A stretch of DNA of 43,398 nt from BOG-938 sp048498155 (GTDB lineage Bacteria; Pseudomonadota; Alphaproteobacteria; Caulobacterales; Caulobacteraceae), in contig JBEHYN010000027.1 in the NCBI GenBank assembly GCA_048498155.1, positions 1 to 43,398 on the forward strand, given 5' to 3'. A program made the translations under genes and the position numbers. Under the pieces are notes generated by a model, which did no database searches, was not told where the DNA came from, and worked only from the letters and a program-made list of their open reading frames with translations. Shown in pieces: positions 8,190 through 16,541 of the stretch. Every line of letters starts with the position of its first letter. The first letter of the stretch is position 1.

Positions 8190-8387
8190 GTATCGGCGGC
8201 AGGTCTCCTGGCTCACGGGTCATCGGATCAGTCCCCGCCTTCCCAGACACTCCGAAGAGCGCCAAGTGGCGTCGCTTGCGCGAACGGGCCAAATCCTCGC
8301 CGTTTACAGTTGCGGGCACAGCCGCGGTTTTGGGGCTAGCCCCGCACCGCGTTCCCTCTTGGCCCCTTGAAAAGGGGAACCACCGAT
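8190..8387 (-). promoter_or_regulatory. cobalamin riboswitch upstream of btuB
   Basis: Read on the minus strand from about 8387 downwards, the leader shows the hallmarks of the cobalamin aptamer. These are GGTGGTTCCCC near the 5' side (8384-8374), the conserved CCCGCAACTGTAAACGG (8315-8299), GCCACTTGG, and the B12 box GAGCCAGGAGACCTGCCG (8214-8197). About 170 bases then separate the aptamer from the btuB start. Just before the AAGGAG ribosome site a GC-rich inverted repeat (GGCCCGCC and GGCGGCC, about 8070-8043) could sequester or expose it, suggesting translational control; no U-tract terminator is evident. Confidence 0.95.
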
Positions 8388-8422
8388 AGGGGCTTGTGGC
8401 TCAACCGGCGAGTTTAGACAAG

Positions 8423-8566
8423 TCAGAACGCCCAACCCTTGGACGCCAACAGCAACTCGAAGGCGGCCAGGATCGCCAGCCCTCCGATGAAGGCGGCGTG
8501 TTGGCGGTTAAACCGGCCGGCTCGGCGTCGGCGAAGGCCCGCTTGGGGGCGGTAGCTGTGCTGCAT
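8423..8566 (-). CDS. possible 47-residue membrane protein
   Basis: A short frame starting MQHSYRPQAGLRRRRAGRFN continues with a hydrophobic segment (AAFIGGLAILAAFELLLASK) and ends in GWAF. The basic N-terminus plus one membrane span is the usual architecture of small inner-membrane proteins, with the N-terminus inside by the positive-inside rule. GGGGA lies six bases before the ATG. It sits between alanine dehydrogenase and the cobalamin riboswitch on the same strand, ending about 35 bases before the aptamer begins. It does not match any cobalt transport subunit I know. Confidence 0.45.
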   Translation of the reverse strand: MQHSYRPQAGLRRRRAGRFNRQHAAFIGGLAILAAFELLLASKGWAF

Positions 8567-8684
8567 CTTCGGTCCCCATGTGGCGATTCAGAAATTCGCC
8601 TGAGCTTGGTGGAGGGCCGGGAGCGAACTTCAAATTCAGCACACTAGACCTGAATGTCGGCAGGTTAAGCCAAAACACTCGCCC

Positions 8685-9809
8685 TTACGCGGCGTCCTCG
8701 GCCCACACCTTGAAGGGGTCCAGCAGGGGCCGGCGCAGAGCCGCCGCCACCGCCGGATGGGTAATATCGCCGTCCAGTACGTTCAGGCCGTGGGCCAGTC
8801 CCCGGTCGTGTTTCAGGGCGTCAAGGCCGTGGTCGGCCAGGGCCAGACCATAGGGCAAGGTGGCGTGGACCAGGGCCTCTGACGAGGTCCGCGGCGCGGC
8901 GCCCGGCATATTGGCCACGCAATAATGCACCACCCCATCAATGACGAACGTGGGCTCTGCATGGGTCGTGGGGTGGGAGGTCTCAAAGCAGCCGCCTTGG
9001 TCGATGGCCACGTCCACCAGCACCGACCCTGCCTTCATCCGGGCCAGGTGTTCGCGTCTGACCAGCTTGGGCGCGGCGGCGCCGGGAACCAGCGCCGCGC
9101 CGATCACCACATCGGCCAACAGAATCTCCTCCTCGATGGCGTCCAAGGTGGAATAACGGGTGCGCACCCGTCCCATGAACAGATCGTCCAACTCGCGCAT
9201 GCGCGGAACGGAGCGTTCGATCACCACCACCTCGGCGCCCAGTCCCGCCGCCATCCGCGCGGCGTTGGCCCCCACGACCCCGCCGCCCAGCACGCACACC
9301 CGCGCCGGCGGCACGCCGGGCACGCCTGACAGCAGCAGGCCCATGCCGCCATTGTGCTTGAGCAGGGTCTCGGCGGCGGAGAACACCGCGATCCGTCCGG
9401 CCACTTCCGACATGGGCGCCAGCAAGGGCAGGCGGCCCTGGCGGTCGGTCACGGTCTCATAGGCGATCGCGGCGCAGCGCGAGGCCATCAGCCCCGCCGC
9501 CTGGGCCGGGTCGGCCGCCAGGTGCAAATAGGTGAACAGGATGTGTCGCGGCTTGAGCCTAGCCCACTCCGCCCGCTGCGGTTCCTTGACCTTGACGATC
9601 AGGTCGGCCTCGTCATAAGCCTCCGCCGCCCCGGCGGCGAGCTTGGCGCCCGCCCTCCGATAGGCGGTGTCGGGATAACCCGCCCCCTGCCCCGCGCCGG
9701 TCTCCACCACCACCACATGGCCATGGGCCACATATTCGCGCACGGCGGCGGGCGTCAGCCCGACCCGATACTCGCCGGGCTTGATCTCCTTGGGCACACC
9801 GATCCGCAT
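8685..9809 (-). CDS. ald: alanine dehydrogenase
   Basis: NAD-dependent oxidative deamination of L-alanine to pyruvate and ammonium, in the cytoplasm. The 374-residue length is typical. Family residues are all present: N-terminal MRIGVPKEIK, Lys75 in VKVKEP, His96 in YLHLA, the NAD-binding glycine motif VLGGGVVGANAA at about residues 173-184, and Asp270 in VDVAIDQGG. The C-terminal NMPGAAPRTSSEAL block is also characteristic. The ATG at 9809 begins the conserved motif. No Lrp/AsnC regulator is adjacent, unlike in many alphaproteobacteria. It is followed by a possible small membrane protein and the btuB riboswitch. Confidence 0.96.
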   Translation of the reverse strand: MRIGVPKEIKPGEYRVGLTPAAVREYVAHGHVVVVETGAGQGAGYPDTAYRRAGAKLAAGAAEAYDEADLIVKVKEPQRAEWARLKPRHILFTYLHLAADPAQAAGLMASRCAAIAYETVTDRQGRLPLLAPMSEVAGRIAVFSAAETLLKHNGGMGLLLSGVPGVPPARVCVLGGGVVGANAARMAAGLGAEVVVIERSVPRMRELDDLFMGRVRTRYSTLDAIEEEILLADVVIGAALVPGAAAPKLVRREHLARMKAGSVLVDVAIDQGGCFETSHPTTHAEPTFVIDGVVHYCVANMPGAAPRTSSEALVHATLPYGLALADHGLDALKHDRGLAHGLNVLDGDITHPAVAAALRRPLLDPFKVWAEDAA

Positions 9810-9892
9810 CTGGTCTCAATCTCTCGACTTGCGGGAGGGTGCCGCCGGTCGCGGAGGAAGTCCATCCTTGGCGGAGGGACGTCGCCTCTGCG

Positions 9893-11383
9893 TCAGCGCG
9901 GATTGGCCGACGGGACATCGAGTCGCCGACCGTCGGGCATCAGATGCCCGATAAACGGATCACGCCCGTGAGCCGTTTCGACCATGGGCGTGATCCAGCC
10001 GTTGCGCATATCCAGGTCCAGGGCCGGGCCAAAGGGGGCGTAGCCATAAAGGATCAAACTGACGAGCGAAACGACCGCACCGCCCACAGCCATGTAGAGC
10101 CACGGCCGCGCCTGCTGGAGCCTGGGCTCACGGCTCATCGCGGCCAAGCCGATGCAGGCGGCAAAATCCAGTCCGGGATAAAAATCCATCCGGTAGCGGA
10201 AAGTCAGACTGATGGCGCACAGCATCACCGCGCCCGGCAAAGCCAGACCGACAAGGGCGCCTCGCGCGAGGGCGGCGTCGGCCGGGCCAGGGCGCCGGCG
10301 CGCCAAGGCCCCCAAGCCCAAGGCTGCGAGCACGCACAAAAGCGGATCGCTCAACAGGAAGGATGACGGCGGCAGCTCGACGCTGTCGAACAGGTCCAAC
10401 TGGGCCTGCTGAAAGAACATCCGCCCAGACCCATCGCGCACGACCCAGATTGGCGCGAAATAGTATTGCAGGGCGAAAGGCGCGCGAATCGGATTCACCG
10501 CCCCATACCGGGCCAGCCGAACCACGCGGTCGGGATTGGCCTGGCCCATGAGGGTTTGATAGCGCACCGGCACGAACGCCAGCGGATCGTCCCACCGCGC
10601 CTTGTTCACGGCCCCGGCCATGCCCGCAAACAGCGCCAGAACCAGCATGGCCGGCGCCAGGGCGCGCAGGTTGAGCCGTCTCCCGCGCCCTCGCCAGACC
10701 TCGATGACCAGCATCAGCCCCAGCGCGGCATAAAGGCCCAGCCCAAATGACACTCGGCACAGGAGGGCCAGCCCGGCCGCCACGGCCATGCCCAAATACA
10801 AGCGCCCCGCTTCAGAGCCAGGACTAAGGAGTCGGCGAACAGCCAGCAGGACGAACACCGACGACAAGGCCGCGCCCCAGGAGCAGACCTCCTGAAACAG
10901 GCTTGGGCGAAGATACTGGATGCTCTCCCCGCCGAACGCCACGGCGCCGAGAATGATCCAGCCCAGCTCGCGCGACAGTCCATGCGCTCGGTTCAAGGCT
11001 AGGCGGACGGCCGCCAGCCGCGCGCCCAACGACAGAGCCGCGGCGAAAATCATCGAGATCTTGGTGACGTCCAAGCCGATCTGCCCGGTCAGGAGCAGCG
11101 GCAGACGCAGGAGCGCACAGAAAATGCCGAAGTAAGCATAGGTCCGCCCCTTATAGACATAGGCCTCCGAACCGATGGTGGTGGGATCGAGGTCGAAGCG
11201 ACCGTGCACGAGATGAACAAGCATCTCATTGAAAACCAATGCATATTTTGGCGTTGCGTTGACCTTGTTGCAGGCCAGGAGGATGACGAGCGCCGTGCCG
11301 GCCGCCCACAACAGGGGCAATTGCCTCTGGTTCAGCCATGCAGCGCGAGAGGCCTTGAGATCGGCGTGGGGGTGCTGGTTCAA
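9893..11383 (-). CDS. polytopic membrane protein, possibly GT-C glycosyltransferase-like
   Basis: About 496 residues with ten or more hydrophobic segments and a C-terminal soluble tail (TPMVETAHGRDPFIGHLMPDG). The N-terminal layout, one span followed by a large loop (LVHLVHGRFDLDPTTIGSEA) and a Tyr-rich FGIFCALLRLPLLL, recalls uncharacterised GT-C-fold or DUF2029-like proteins. No Asp-Asp or Asp-Glu catalytic pair could be assigned with confidence. A TTG at 11383 is preferred as start because GAGG precedes it and it avoids a long overlap with the upstream gene, whose stop is seven bases earlier; the frame is open up to 11497. It is probably translated together with the upstream membrane protein. 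Function unknown. Confidence 0.7.
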   Translation of the reverse strand: MNQHPHADLKASRAAWLNQRQLPLLWAAGTALVILLACNKVNATPKYALVFNEMLVHLVHGRFDLDPTTIGSEAYVYKGRTYAYFGIFCALLRLPLLLTGQIGLDVTKISMIFAAALSLGARLAAVRLALNRAHGLSRELGWIILGAVAFGGESIQYLRPSLFQEVCSWGAALSSVFVLLAVRRLLSPGSEAGRLYLGMAVAAGLALLCRVSFGLGLYAALGLMLVIEVWRGRGRRLNLRALAPAMLVLALFAGMAGAVNKARWDDPLAFVPVRYQTLMGQANPDRVVRLARYGAVNPIRAPFALQYYFAPIWVVRDGSGRMFFQQAQLDLFDSVELPPSSFLLSDPLLCVLAALGLGALARRRPGPADAALARGALVGLALPGAVMLCAISLTFRYRMDFYPGLDFAACIGLAAMSREPRLQQARPWLYMAVGGAVVSLVSLILYGYAPFGPALDLDMRNGWITPMVETAHGRDPFIGHLMPDGRRLDVPSANPR

Positions 11384-11390
11384 GGCCGCC

Positions 11391-13001
11391 TCACATCCTG
11401 CGCGGTGTGCGATAGAGCCGCGCGTAGGACCCGACGTACAGGGGCTGGAGGCCGGCAGGCGGCGGCCCGGCGCCTTCGGCGTCAACCAGCAGCACATAGT
11501 CGAACGCCTGGCGCCAGCCGTTCAAATTGCCGACGGCGGCGAGGTCGTCGGCGCTGAATCTGGACTTAGCCAGGGCGGACCAACCGACCGGCTCCGACAA
11601 GGGCGCGGCCAGGGACGCGTAGGGCGGCAGGATTGCCAGGGGCTGCTGGCGCGGGTCGGCGAAGATCAGGGGCCAGAACGCCTTGCGTTCGATGGCGAGC
11701 AGGGCCGACACATGGCCGTCGGTCGCATAGACCCCCGGCAAGAGGCGTTCGGCGACCGCAGGGCCGCCGCCCGGTCCTTGCGCGACCAGCACCCTCGCCC
11801 CTTGCGGGACCTGCGCGATGGCCCCGCGAACGTCTGCCAGATCGATGCGGTGATGGACCCACCCCAATGCGATATCGCCGACTCGGCCGCCGATCAGCGC
11901 CGCGATCACTACGCCGCAAACCAAGGCGTCGCGCGGCGCCACGCGAGGCTGGACACCCGCGAACAGTAAACACCCCAGGATGAGACCCACGCGCAAATCC
12001 ACGAAGCTGCCGGTCTGCACGGCGTTGGGTTCGAGGACATAGACCACCGCCCCGAGGGCCAGGGCCAACCGCGCGCCGGGAGCGAAGCGCGCGCCCCGCC
12101 AGCCCAGGATCACGACCACGAAAACGAACAAACCCGTCAGGAGCGTCAGGAGCCGGCTGTAGGACATGAAGGCCGTGAAAAGGTCCCACACCTTGTGGCC
12201 TGCATCCCACTGGTGGGGCGCCGGCGGGGCGCCGGCGAGGCCGCAACTGAGGAACAGGATCATGGCCGGACAAAGCGTGATGGCCAGCAGGACCGCCCGC
12301 CGCGCGGCCTCGGCATAAGGCGGGCGGCCCGCCACGCGCCACAGGGCGATCAGGTCCTCGCCCTCCCGCGCGCCGATCAGGAGGGCCATGACCGCCACCC
12401 CGAACAGATGGCAGATGAAGGCCGCCGCGATGGCGACGGCGCCGACCGCCGCGCTCAGCCAGAAATGGCCTTTTTGCCGAAGCTTCAGCCAGAGCGCCGC
12501 GCCCGCGAAGGCCATCCCCACGGAGAGCAGAAAGCTCATGAAACCCATCAGGAACACGCCGTTATAGGCGGCCAGAACGGAGGCCAAAGGCCACCAAGTC
12601 CAACGGCCAAAGGCGGCGCGGCTGTAGAGATTGATCCCGAGGACCGGGGCGAACAACGCCATGGCCAGCACCAAGCGCCCGCCGACATGGACAGGGGCAA
12701 TCTTCAGCAACAGCATGCCCAGAATGTCGGCGCCGAGGTTGGGCAGCAGAACCCAGTGCGGTGCGTACATCGCCGACAGGGCGCGGTCCCCCGGATGCGC
12801 CAGGATCATAAAGCGCGCCAGATGGTTGGGATAATCGAGCACCGGCGGCATATCGACGAGGAAGAAGGGCGCCGCCAACGCCACCGCCAGGGCGATGGCT
12901 GCCCAGCCCAGCAGGTTAGGTTGGGCGCGAAGTCCGGCCCAAGTCCCCGTCCGAGTCCTTAAGGCGGAGAGCGTTGATCGGCGCCAATATTCCAAAGTCA
13001 T
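11391..13001 (-). CDS. polytopic membrane protein of unknown function
   Basis: About 536 residues with an N-terminal span (AAIALAVALAAPFFLVD), then the motif MPPVLDYPNHLARFMIL, and roughly ten further spans. A C-terminal soluble domain of about 130 residues (from GARVLVAQGPGG) ends in YARLYRTPRRM. The Asp-rich first periplasmic loop followed by many spans is reminiscent of GT-C membrane glycosyltransferases, but this is only an architectural resemblance. The ATG at 13001 is preferred over a GTG at 13031; neither has a convincing ribosome site. It pairs with the following membrane gene (7 bases apart), so the two may act together in envelope polymer synthesis or export. Confidence 0.7.
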   Translation of the reverse strand: MTLEYWRRSTLSALRTRTGTWAGLRAQPNLLGWAAIALAVALAAPFFLVDMPPVLDYPNHLARFMILAHPGDRALSAMYAPHWVLLPNLGADILGMLLLKIAPVHVGGRLVLAMALFAPVLGINLYSRAAFGRWTWWPLASVLAAYNGVFLMGFMSFLLSVGMAFAGAALWLKLRQKGHFWLSAAVGAVAIAAAFICHLFGVAVMALLIGAREGEDLIALWRVAGRPPYAEAARRAVLLAITLCPAMILFLSCGLAGAPPAPHQWDAGHKVWDLFTAFMSYSRLLTLLTGLFVFVVVILGWRGARFAPGARLALALGAVVYVLEPNAVQTGSFVDLRVGLILGCLLFAGVQPRVAPRDALVCGVVIAALIGGRVGDIALGWVHHRIDLADVRGAIAQVPQGARVLVAQGPGGGPAVAERLLPGVYATDGHVSALLAIERKAFWPLIFADPRQQPLAILPPYASLAAPLSEPVGWSALAKSRFSADDLAAVGNLNGWRQAFDYVLLVDAEGAGPPPAGLQPLYVGSYARLYRTPRRM

Positions 13002-13092
13002 TGCCAACCCACTGGCGCGCTCATCGCGCACTGAGTGGACCGTCGCGCGCCTAACACCGCCTTAACAGGAGGAAACCAATCAAGGAACGTTG

Positions 13093-13497
13093 TTACTCGC
13101 TCTGCTCCGCCGCGTGGATATCCGCGTCGGACAGGCCGAAGTGATGGCCGATTTCGTGCACCAGGACATGGGTCACCAACTCGCCCAAGGTCACCACGCC
13201 GCTCTCGGCCCATTCGTCCAGGATCGGGCGGCGAAACAGCAGGATTTCGGCGGGCATGATCATGGGATCGAGCACCGACTGGTGGGCCAGATCCTGGCCG
13301 CGATAGACCCCGGTGAGCTCGAACGGATCGTCGATGCCCATTTCCGCCAAAAGATCCTCATCGCCAAAATCGGCCACACGCATGTGCACCTGCGCCGCAA
13401 AGCCTGCGAACGGCTCAGGCAGGCGGGCGAGGGCGTCCTGGGCCAGGGCGGCGAAATCATCCAGCGAAGGCGCCTGGGCGGCGGTCCAGTCGGTCAT
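13093..13497 (-). CDS. zincin-like metallopeptidase-domain protein (DUF1025 type)
   Basis: A 134-residue protein with a zinc-protease signature HEIGHHFGLSD near the C-terminus. The two His and the Glu of HExxH plus a third ligand make the site. The segment before it (LGELVTHVLVHEIGHH) and the FRRPILDEW motif match the small bacterial zincin-like family PF06262. Members are minimal zincins whose substrates are mostly unknown. The gene starts two bases after the stop of the upstream gene (TAG-GC-ATG), so translation is probably coupled. The start begins MTDWTAAQAP; a longer in-frame opening reaches 13716 but would overlap the upstream gene. No signal peptide, so a cytoplasmic location is expected. 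Confidence 0.8.
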   Translation of the reverse strand: MTDWTAAQAPSLDDFAALAQDALARLPEPFAGFAAQVHMRVADFGDEDLLAEMGIDDPFELTGVYRGQDLAHQSVLDPMIMPAEILLFRRPILDEWAESGVVTLGELVTHVLVHEIGHHFGLSDADIHAAEQSE

Positions 13498-13499
13498 GC

Positions 13500-14033
13500 C
13501 TATTCGTCCGGCATGATGATGTCGGGGTTTTCCGGCAAGCGCACTTCGAACAGGCCGATGTCCAGCGCTCTCTGAGGGTGCAGCGGCTGCAGCGGCTGGT
13601 CGGTCAGGGCGATCAGGTCGCGGGCGTCCAGGGCATCGGCGGCCTGCCGGTTGCGGCGGGTCTTGCGCGCCTGCTCCATCGGCGGACGCAAGGCGTCGCC
13701 CGAAGCAGTTCGCCAATAGGCCACCGACAGGCGCCAGGCCGTATGTTTGCCGGTAAAAGGGATCATTCTGCGCTCGGCGATGGGCCTAATCTCGCAGAAA
13801 CGATCCTGGGCCGGGATCATCCGGCGCATGCCCGGCCGCTCGTCGTCGACCCGCCCTGCATAGGCGTCCAGGGCTGCGTCCTCGGTCTTGAACACAGGGC
13901 CGGTGAACTCGCGCACGAAATTGACCGGCTCGCCCGCCACCCCTTGCGCCTCGCGTTCGCGCACGGCCCGGCCTTGGGGGGAGGCCAAGGCGGCTTCGGC
14001 ATTGGCGGCGACGGGGTACAGGACGGCGCTCAT
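13500..14033 (-). CDS. conserved-looking protein of unknown function
   Basis: A 177-residue soluble protein, rich in Arg and Ala, without signal peptide or membrane span. Recognisable blocks are NFVREFTGPVFKTEDAALDA, RFCEIRPIAE, FTGKHTAWRLSVAYWR and a C-terminus listing LFEVRLPENPDIIMPDE. I do not recognise the family. It is the first gene of a two-gene unit with the zincin-like protein, and its 5' end faces divL, leaving 141 bases for divergent promoters. Tight coupling suggests that the two proteins act together, for example as a substrate or partner of the peptidase, but that is speculation. Confidence 0.75.
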   Translation of the reverse strand: MSAVLYPVAANAEAALASPQGRAVREREAQGVAGEPVNFVREFTGPVFKTEDAALDAYAGRVDDERPGMRRMIPAQDRFCEIRPIAERRMIPFTGKHTAWRLSVAYWRTASGDALRPPMEQARKTRRNRQAADALDARDLIALTDQPLQPLHPQRALDIGLFEVRLPENPDIIMPDE

Positions 14034-14174
14034 CGGCCTATTGTGCCTAAATTTGCCAAGTTTAGGGAGCTATTCCCGTCAAGATCACCCAGCAATTCCG
14101 TTCAGGGTTCAGGCGACCTATTCTGACGTCAGTGATTCGCCACAGGCGCGCCCCGCGCCGAGACTGAAGGCCTG

Positions 14175-16490
14175 ATGGACGCCCTACACCTCGTCCTGGC
14201 GGCGGCCGCCGGTGCGGTTTGCCTGGCTCTCGCGGCCGCCTTCTGGGCGGCGGCCAGCCGACGCGCCGCCGACGGCCGCTTCGCCGTCCTCGCCCAGCGC
14301 CTGAACCGCGCCGAGCAGCAGGGCGAAGCCGCGCGCGGCGCCATCGAGGCCTTCGACGGGGCGGTGCTGTCGATCGAAGGGGAAACGGTGAGACTGGCCG
14401 CCGGCGAGGACGCCTTGCCGGCTATCGCCGCACGGCTGGGCGCAGCGGAATCCGCCGCTGCCGTGCTGACCGCCCTCACCACGCCCGCCGCGCCACTGTC
14501 CGCGCCGATCGCCGCCCTGACTCTACGGGGCGAGCCGTTCATCGGTCAGGTGCTTGCCGCCGAGGGCGCGGTTGAGGTCGAGGGCCGATCCTCCGGCGCG
14601 GTGTGCTGGCTGAGGCTGTCTTTGCGCCAAGCCGCCGAGACGGGCCTGCCGGGCGCCCCGATGATGGGCGAGTTCCTCGACAGCCAGACCGACCCGATAT
14701 GGCTGGCCTCGCCGTCGGGCGCGGTGCTGTGGGCCAACCGTGCATGGCTGAGCGCCGTTGAGGCCGCCTCGGTCGAGGACGCCAGCCGCCGGGAGCTGAG
14801 CCTCGATGACGGCGCCCGCAGCCTGGTGAGCGAAGCGGCGGCCGCAGGCCAGGCGCGAACGGCGGTGCGCTGGCTCACCGTCAATGGCGCCCGACGCGCC
14901 TTTCGAGTCACCGCCAAGCCCCTACATGGGGCGGCGGTGGCGGTGTGGGCCCATGAGACGACCGAGTTCGAGGATACCCGCGAGACCTTACGACGGCACG
15001 TGGAAGCCCATGACGAAACCCTGAATCACATTAGCGAGGCGGTGGCGATCTTCAGCGGCGCGCGGCGGCTGCTGTTTCACAACACTGCTTTCGCTGAGCT
15101 GTGGGGCCTGGAGCCGGCCTGGCTAGAGGAACGGCCGAGTCACGGCGAGATTCTCGATCGACTTCGCCAGCGCCGCCGAATACCGGAAACGGTGGATTAC
15201 GCCGCCTTCAAGGCCGGCGAATTGAAACGCTATGAAAGCGCAGGCCCCATCGCCGACGAGATCTGGACCCTGCCGGACGGACGCAGCCTGCGGGTGGTGC
15301 GACAGCCCCATCCCCTGGGCGGACTGCTCCTGCTGTTCTCAGACATCACCGGCGAATTGAAACTTAAGGCCCAGTACAACGGCCTGATCCAGGTGCAGCA
15401 GGCCACCTTGGACAAGCTTTCGGACGCCGTGGCGGTGTTCGGATCGGACGGGCGCCTGCGCTTGCACAACGAGGCCTTCGCCGTTCTGTGGGGTATCAGT
15501 CCCGCTCAAATGGAGGCCGTCGGCGATTTCGACGGGGTCGTGCAGTTGTGCGTGCCCCGACTGCATGACTTGGTTTTCTGGCGCGAGCTGAAGGCGCGGG
15601 TGACCGATACCGATCCCCAGGCCCGAGCGCCCCTGGCCGGAGAAGTGCGCACCTCCGAGCGGCGGATCATCGCCTATCAGTCACGCCCCCTGCCCGACGG
15701 GGCCACCCTGCTGGCCTTCACCGACGTCACCGACACCCGCGAGCTGGAAGGCGCCCTGGCCGACCGCTCCCAGGCCCTGGAGGAGGCCGAGCGGCTGAAG
15801 CGCGATTTCGTGGGCAATGTCTCCTATGAACTGCGCACCCCCCTGACCACCATCATCGGCTATTCGGAGCTGCTGGATCACATGGGCACGGAGCTGTCCG
15901 AACGGTCACGGAGCCATGTCGCCTCAGTGCGCCAGGCGGCCCAGCACCTCGCGCGCTCCATCGACGACGTGCTGGACATGGCTCAGGTGGACGCCGGGGA
16001 AATGGCGCTGGACCTGGGCGACGTGCCGATTGAAGACTTGCTCAAATCTGGGGCGGAGCGCTGGGCGCGCGAGGCGGCCGAGGCGGGCGTGAGCATCCAT
16101 GTGGTCTGCGACGCGGATATCGGCGTGATCCGAGCGGACGCTAAACGGCTAGGACAGACCCTGGATCATTTGTTGGAGAACGCTGTTCGTCAGTCGCCTC
16201 CGAACGGAACGATCACCTTGGCCGCGCGGCGAGAGCTTGGGGAGATCCAGCTCCAAGTGTCTGACAAAGGGCGCGGCATTCCCTTCCACGTCCAAGCCCA
16301 CATTTTCGACCGCTTCATCGGCCGCGACCGGGGCGGGCCTGGCCTGGGCCTGGCCCTGGTCAAAGCGCTGGTGGAGCTGCACGGCGGTTGGGTCGCCCTG
16401 CAGAGCGAGCCGGGCGCCGGCGCCACCTTCACCTGCCACTTGCCCGAGATCGCCTATCCAGGCTCTGCCGCCCCTGAGCTGCAGTTCTGA
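14175..16490 (+). CDS. divL: DivL cell-fate pseudokinase
   Basis: Atypical sensor kinase of the Caulobacter cell-cycle circuit. In C. crescentus it binds phosphorylated or free DivK and controls CckA, and so CtrA. The product has 771 residues, close to the roughly 769 known for DivL. It starts with a membrane anchor (residues 5-27). PAS-like domains begin at about residues 165, 275 and 400. The dimerisation domain follows with the diagnostic NVSYELRTPLTTIIGYSELL: Tyr551 replaces the phospho-accepting histidine. The ATPase domain keeps an N box (LLENAVRQSPPNG), DKGRGIP and GGPGLGLALVKAL. GAAGGC precedes the ATG. A GATTC (GANTC, CcrM methylation) site lies at 14134-14138. The gene downstream on the same strand is unrelated (polysaccharide deacetylase). 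Confidence 0.95.
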   Translation: MDALHLVLAAAAGAVCLALAAAFWAAASRRAADGRFAVLAQRLNRAEQQGEAARGAIEAFDGAVLSIEGETVRLAAGEDALPAIAARLGAAESAAAVLTALTTPAAPLSAPIAALTLRGEPFIGQVLAAEGAVEVEGRSSGAVCWLRLSLRQAAETGLPGAPMMGEFLDSQTDPIWLASPSGAVLWANRAWLSAVEAASVEDASRRELSLDDGARSLVSEAAAAGQARTAVRWLTVNGARRAFRVTAKPLHGAAVAVWAHETTEFEDTRETLRRHVEAHDETLNHISEAVAIFSGARRLLFHNTAFAELWGLEPAWLEERPSHGEILDRLRQRRRIPETVDYAAFKAGELKRYESAGPIADEIWTLPDGRSLRVVRQPHPLGGLLLLFSDITGELKLKAQYNGLIQVQQATLDKLSDAVAVFGSDGRLRLHNEAFAVLWGISPAQMEAVGDFDGVVQLCVPRLHDLVFWRELKARVTDTDPQARAPLAGEVRTSERRIIAYQSRPLPDGATLLAFTDVTDTRELEGALADRSQALEEAERLKRDFVGNVSYELRTPLTTIIGYSELLDHMGTELSERSRSHVASVRQAAQHLARSIDDVLDMAQVDAGEMALDLGDVPIEDLLKSGAERWAREAAEAGVSIHVVCDADIGVIRADAKRLGQTLDHLLENAVRQSPPNGTITLAARRELGEIQLQVSDKGRGIPFHVQAHIFDRFIGRDRGGPGLGLALVKALVELHGGWVALQSEPGAGATFTCHLPEIAYPGSAAPELQF

Positions 16491-16541
16491 GCTGGCGCCA
16501 CCGCGCGGTGGACGAAATATTAACCATAACTGCCGACCCTG

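Noticed and set aside
16520..16527. TTAACCAT resembling a CtrA half-site before the deacetylase-family gene
   Set aside because: Only a half-site; no second TTAA at the correct spacing, and one such 8-mer in 43 kb can be chance.
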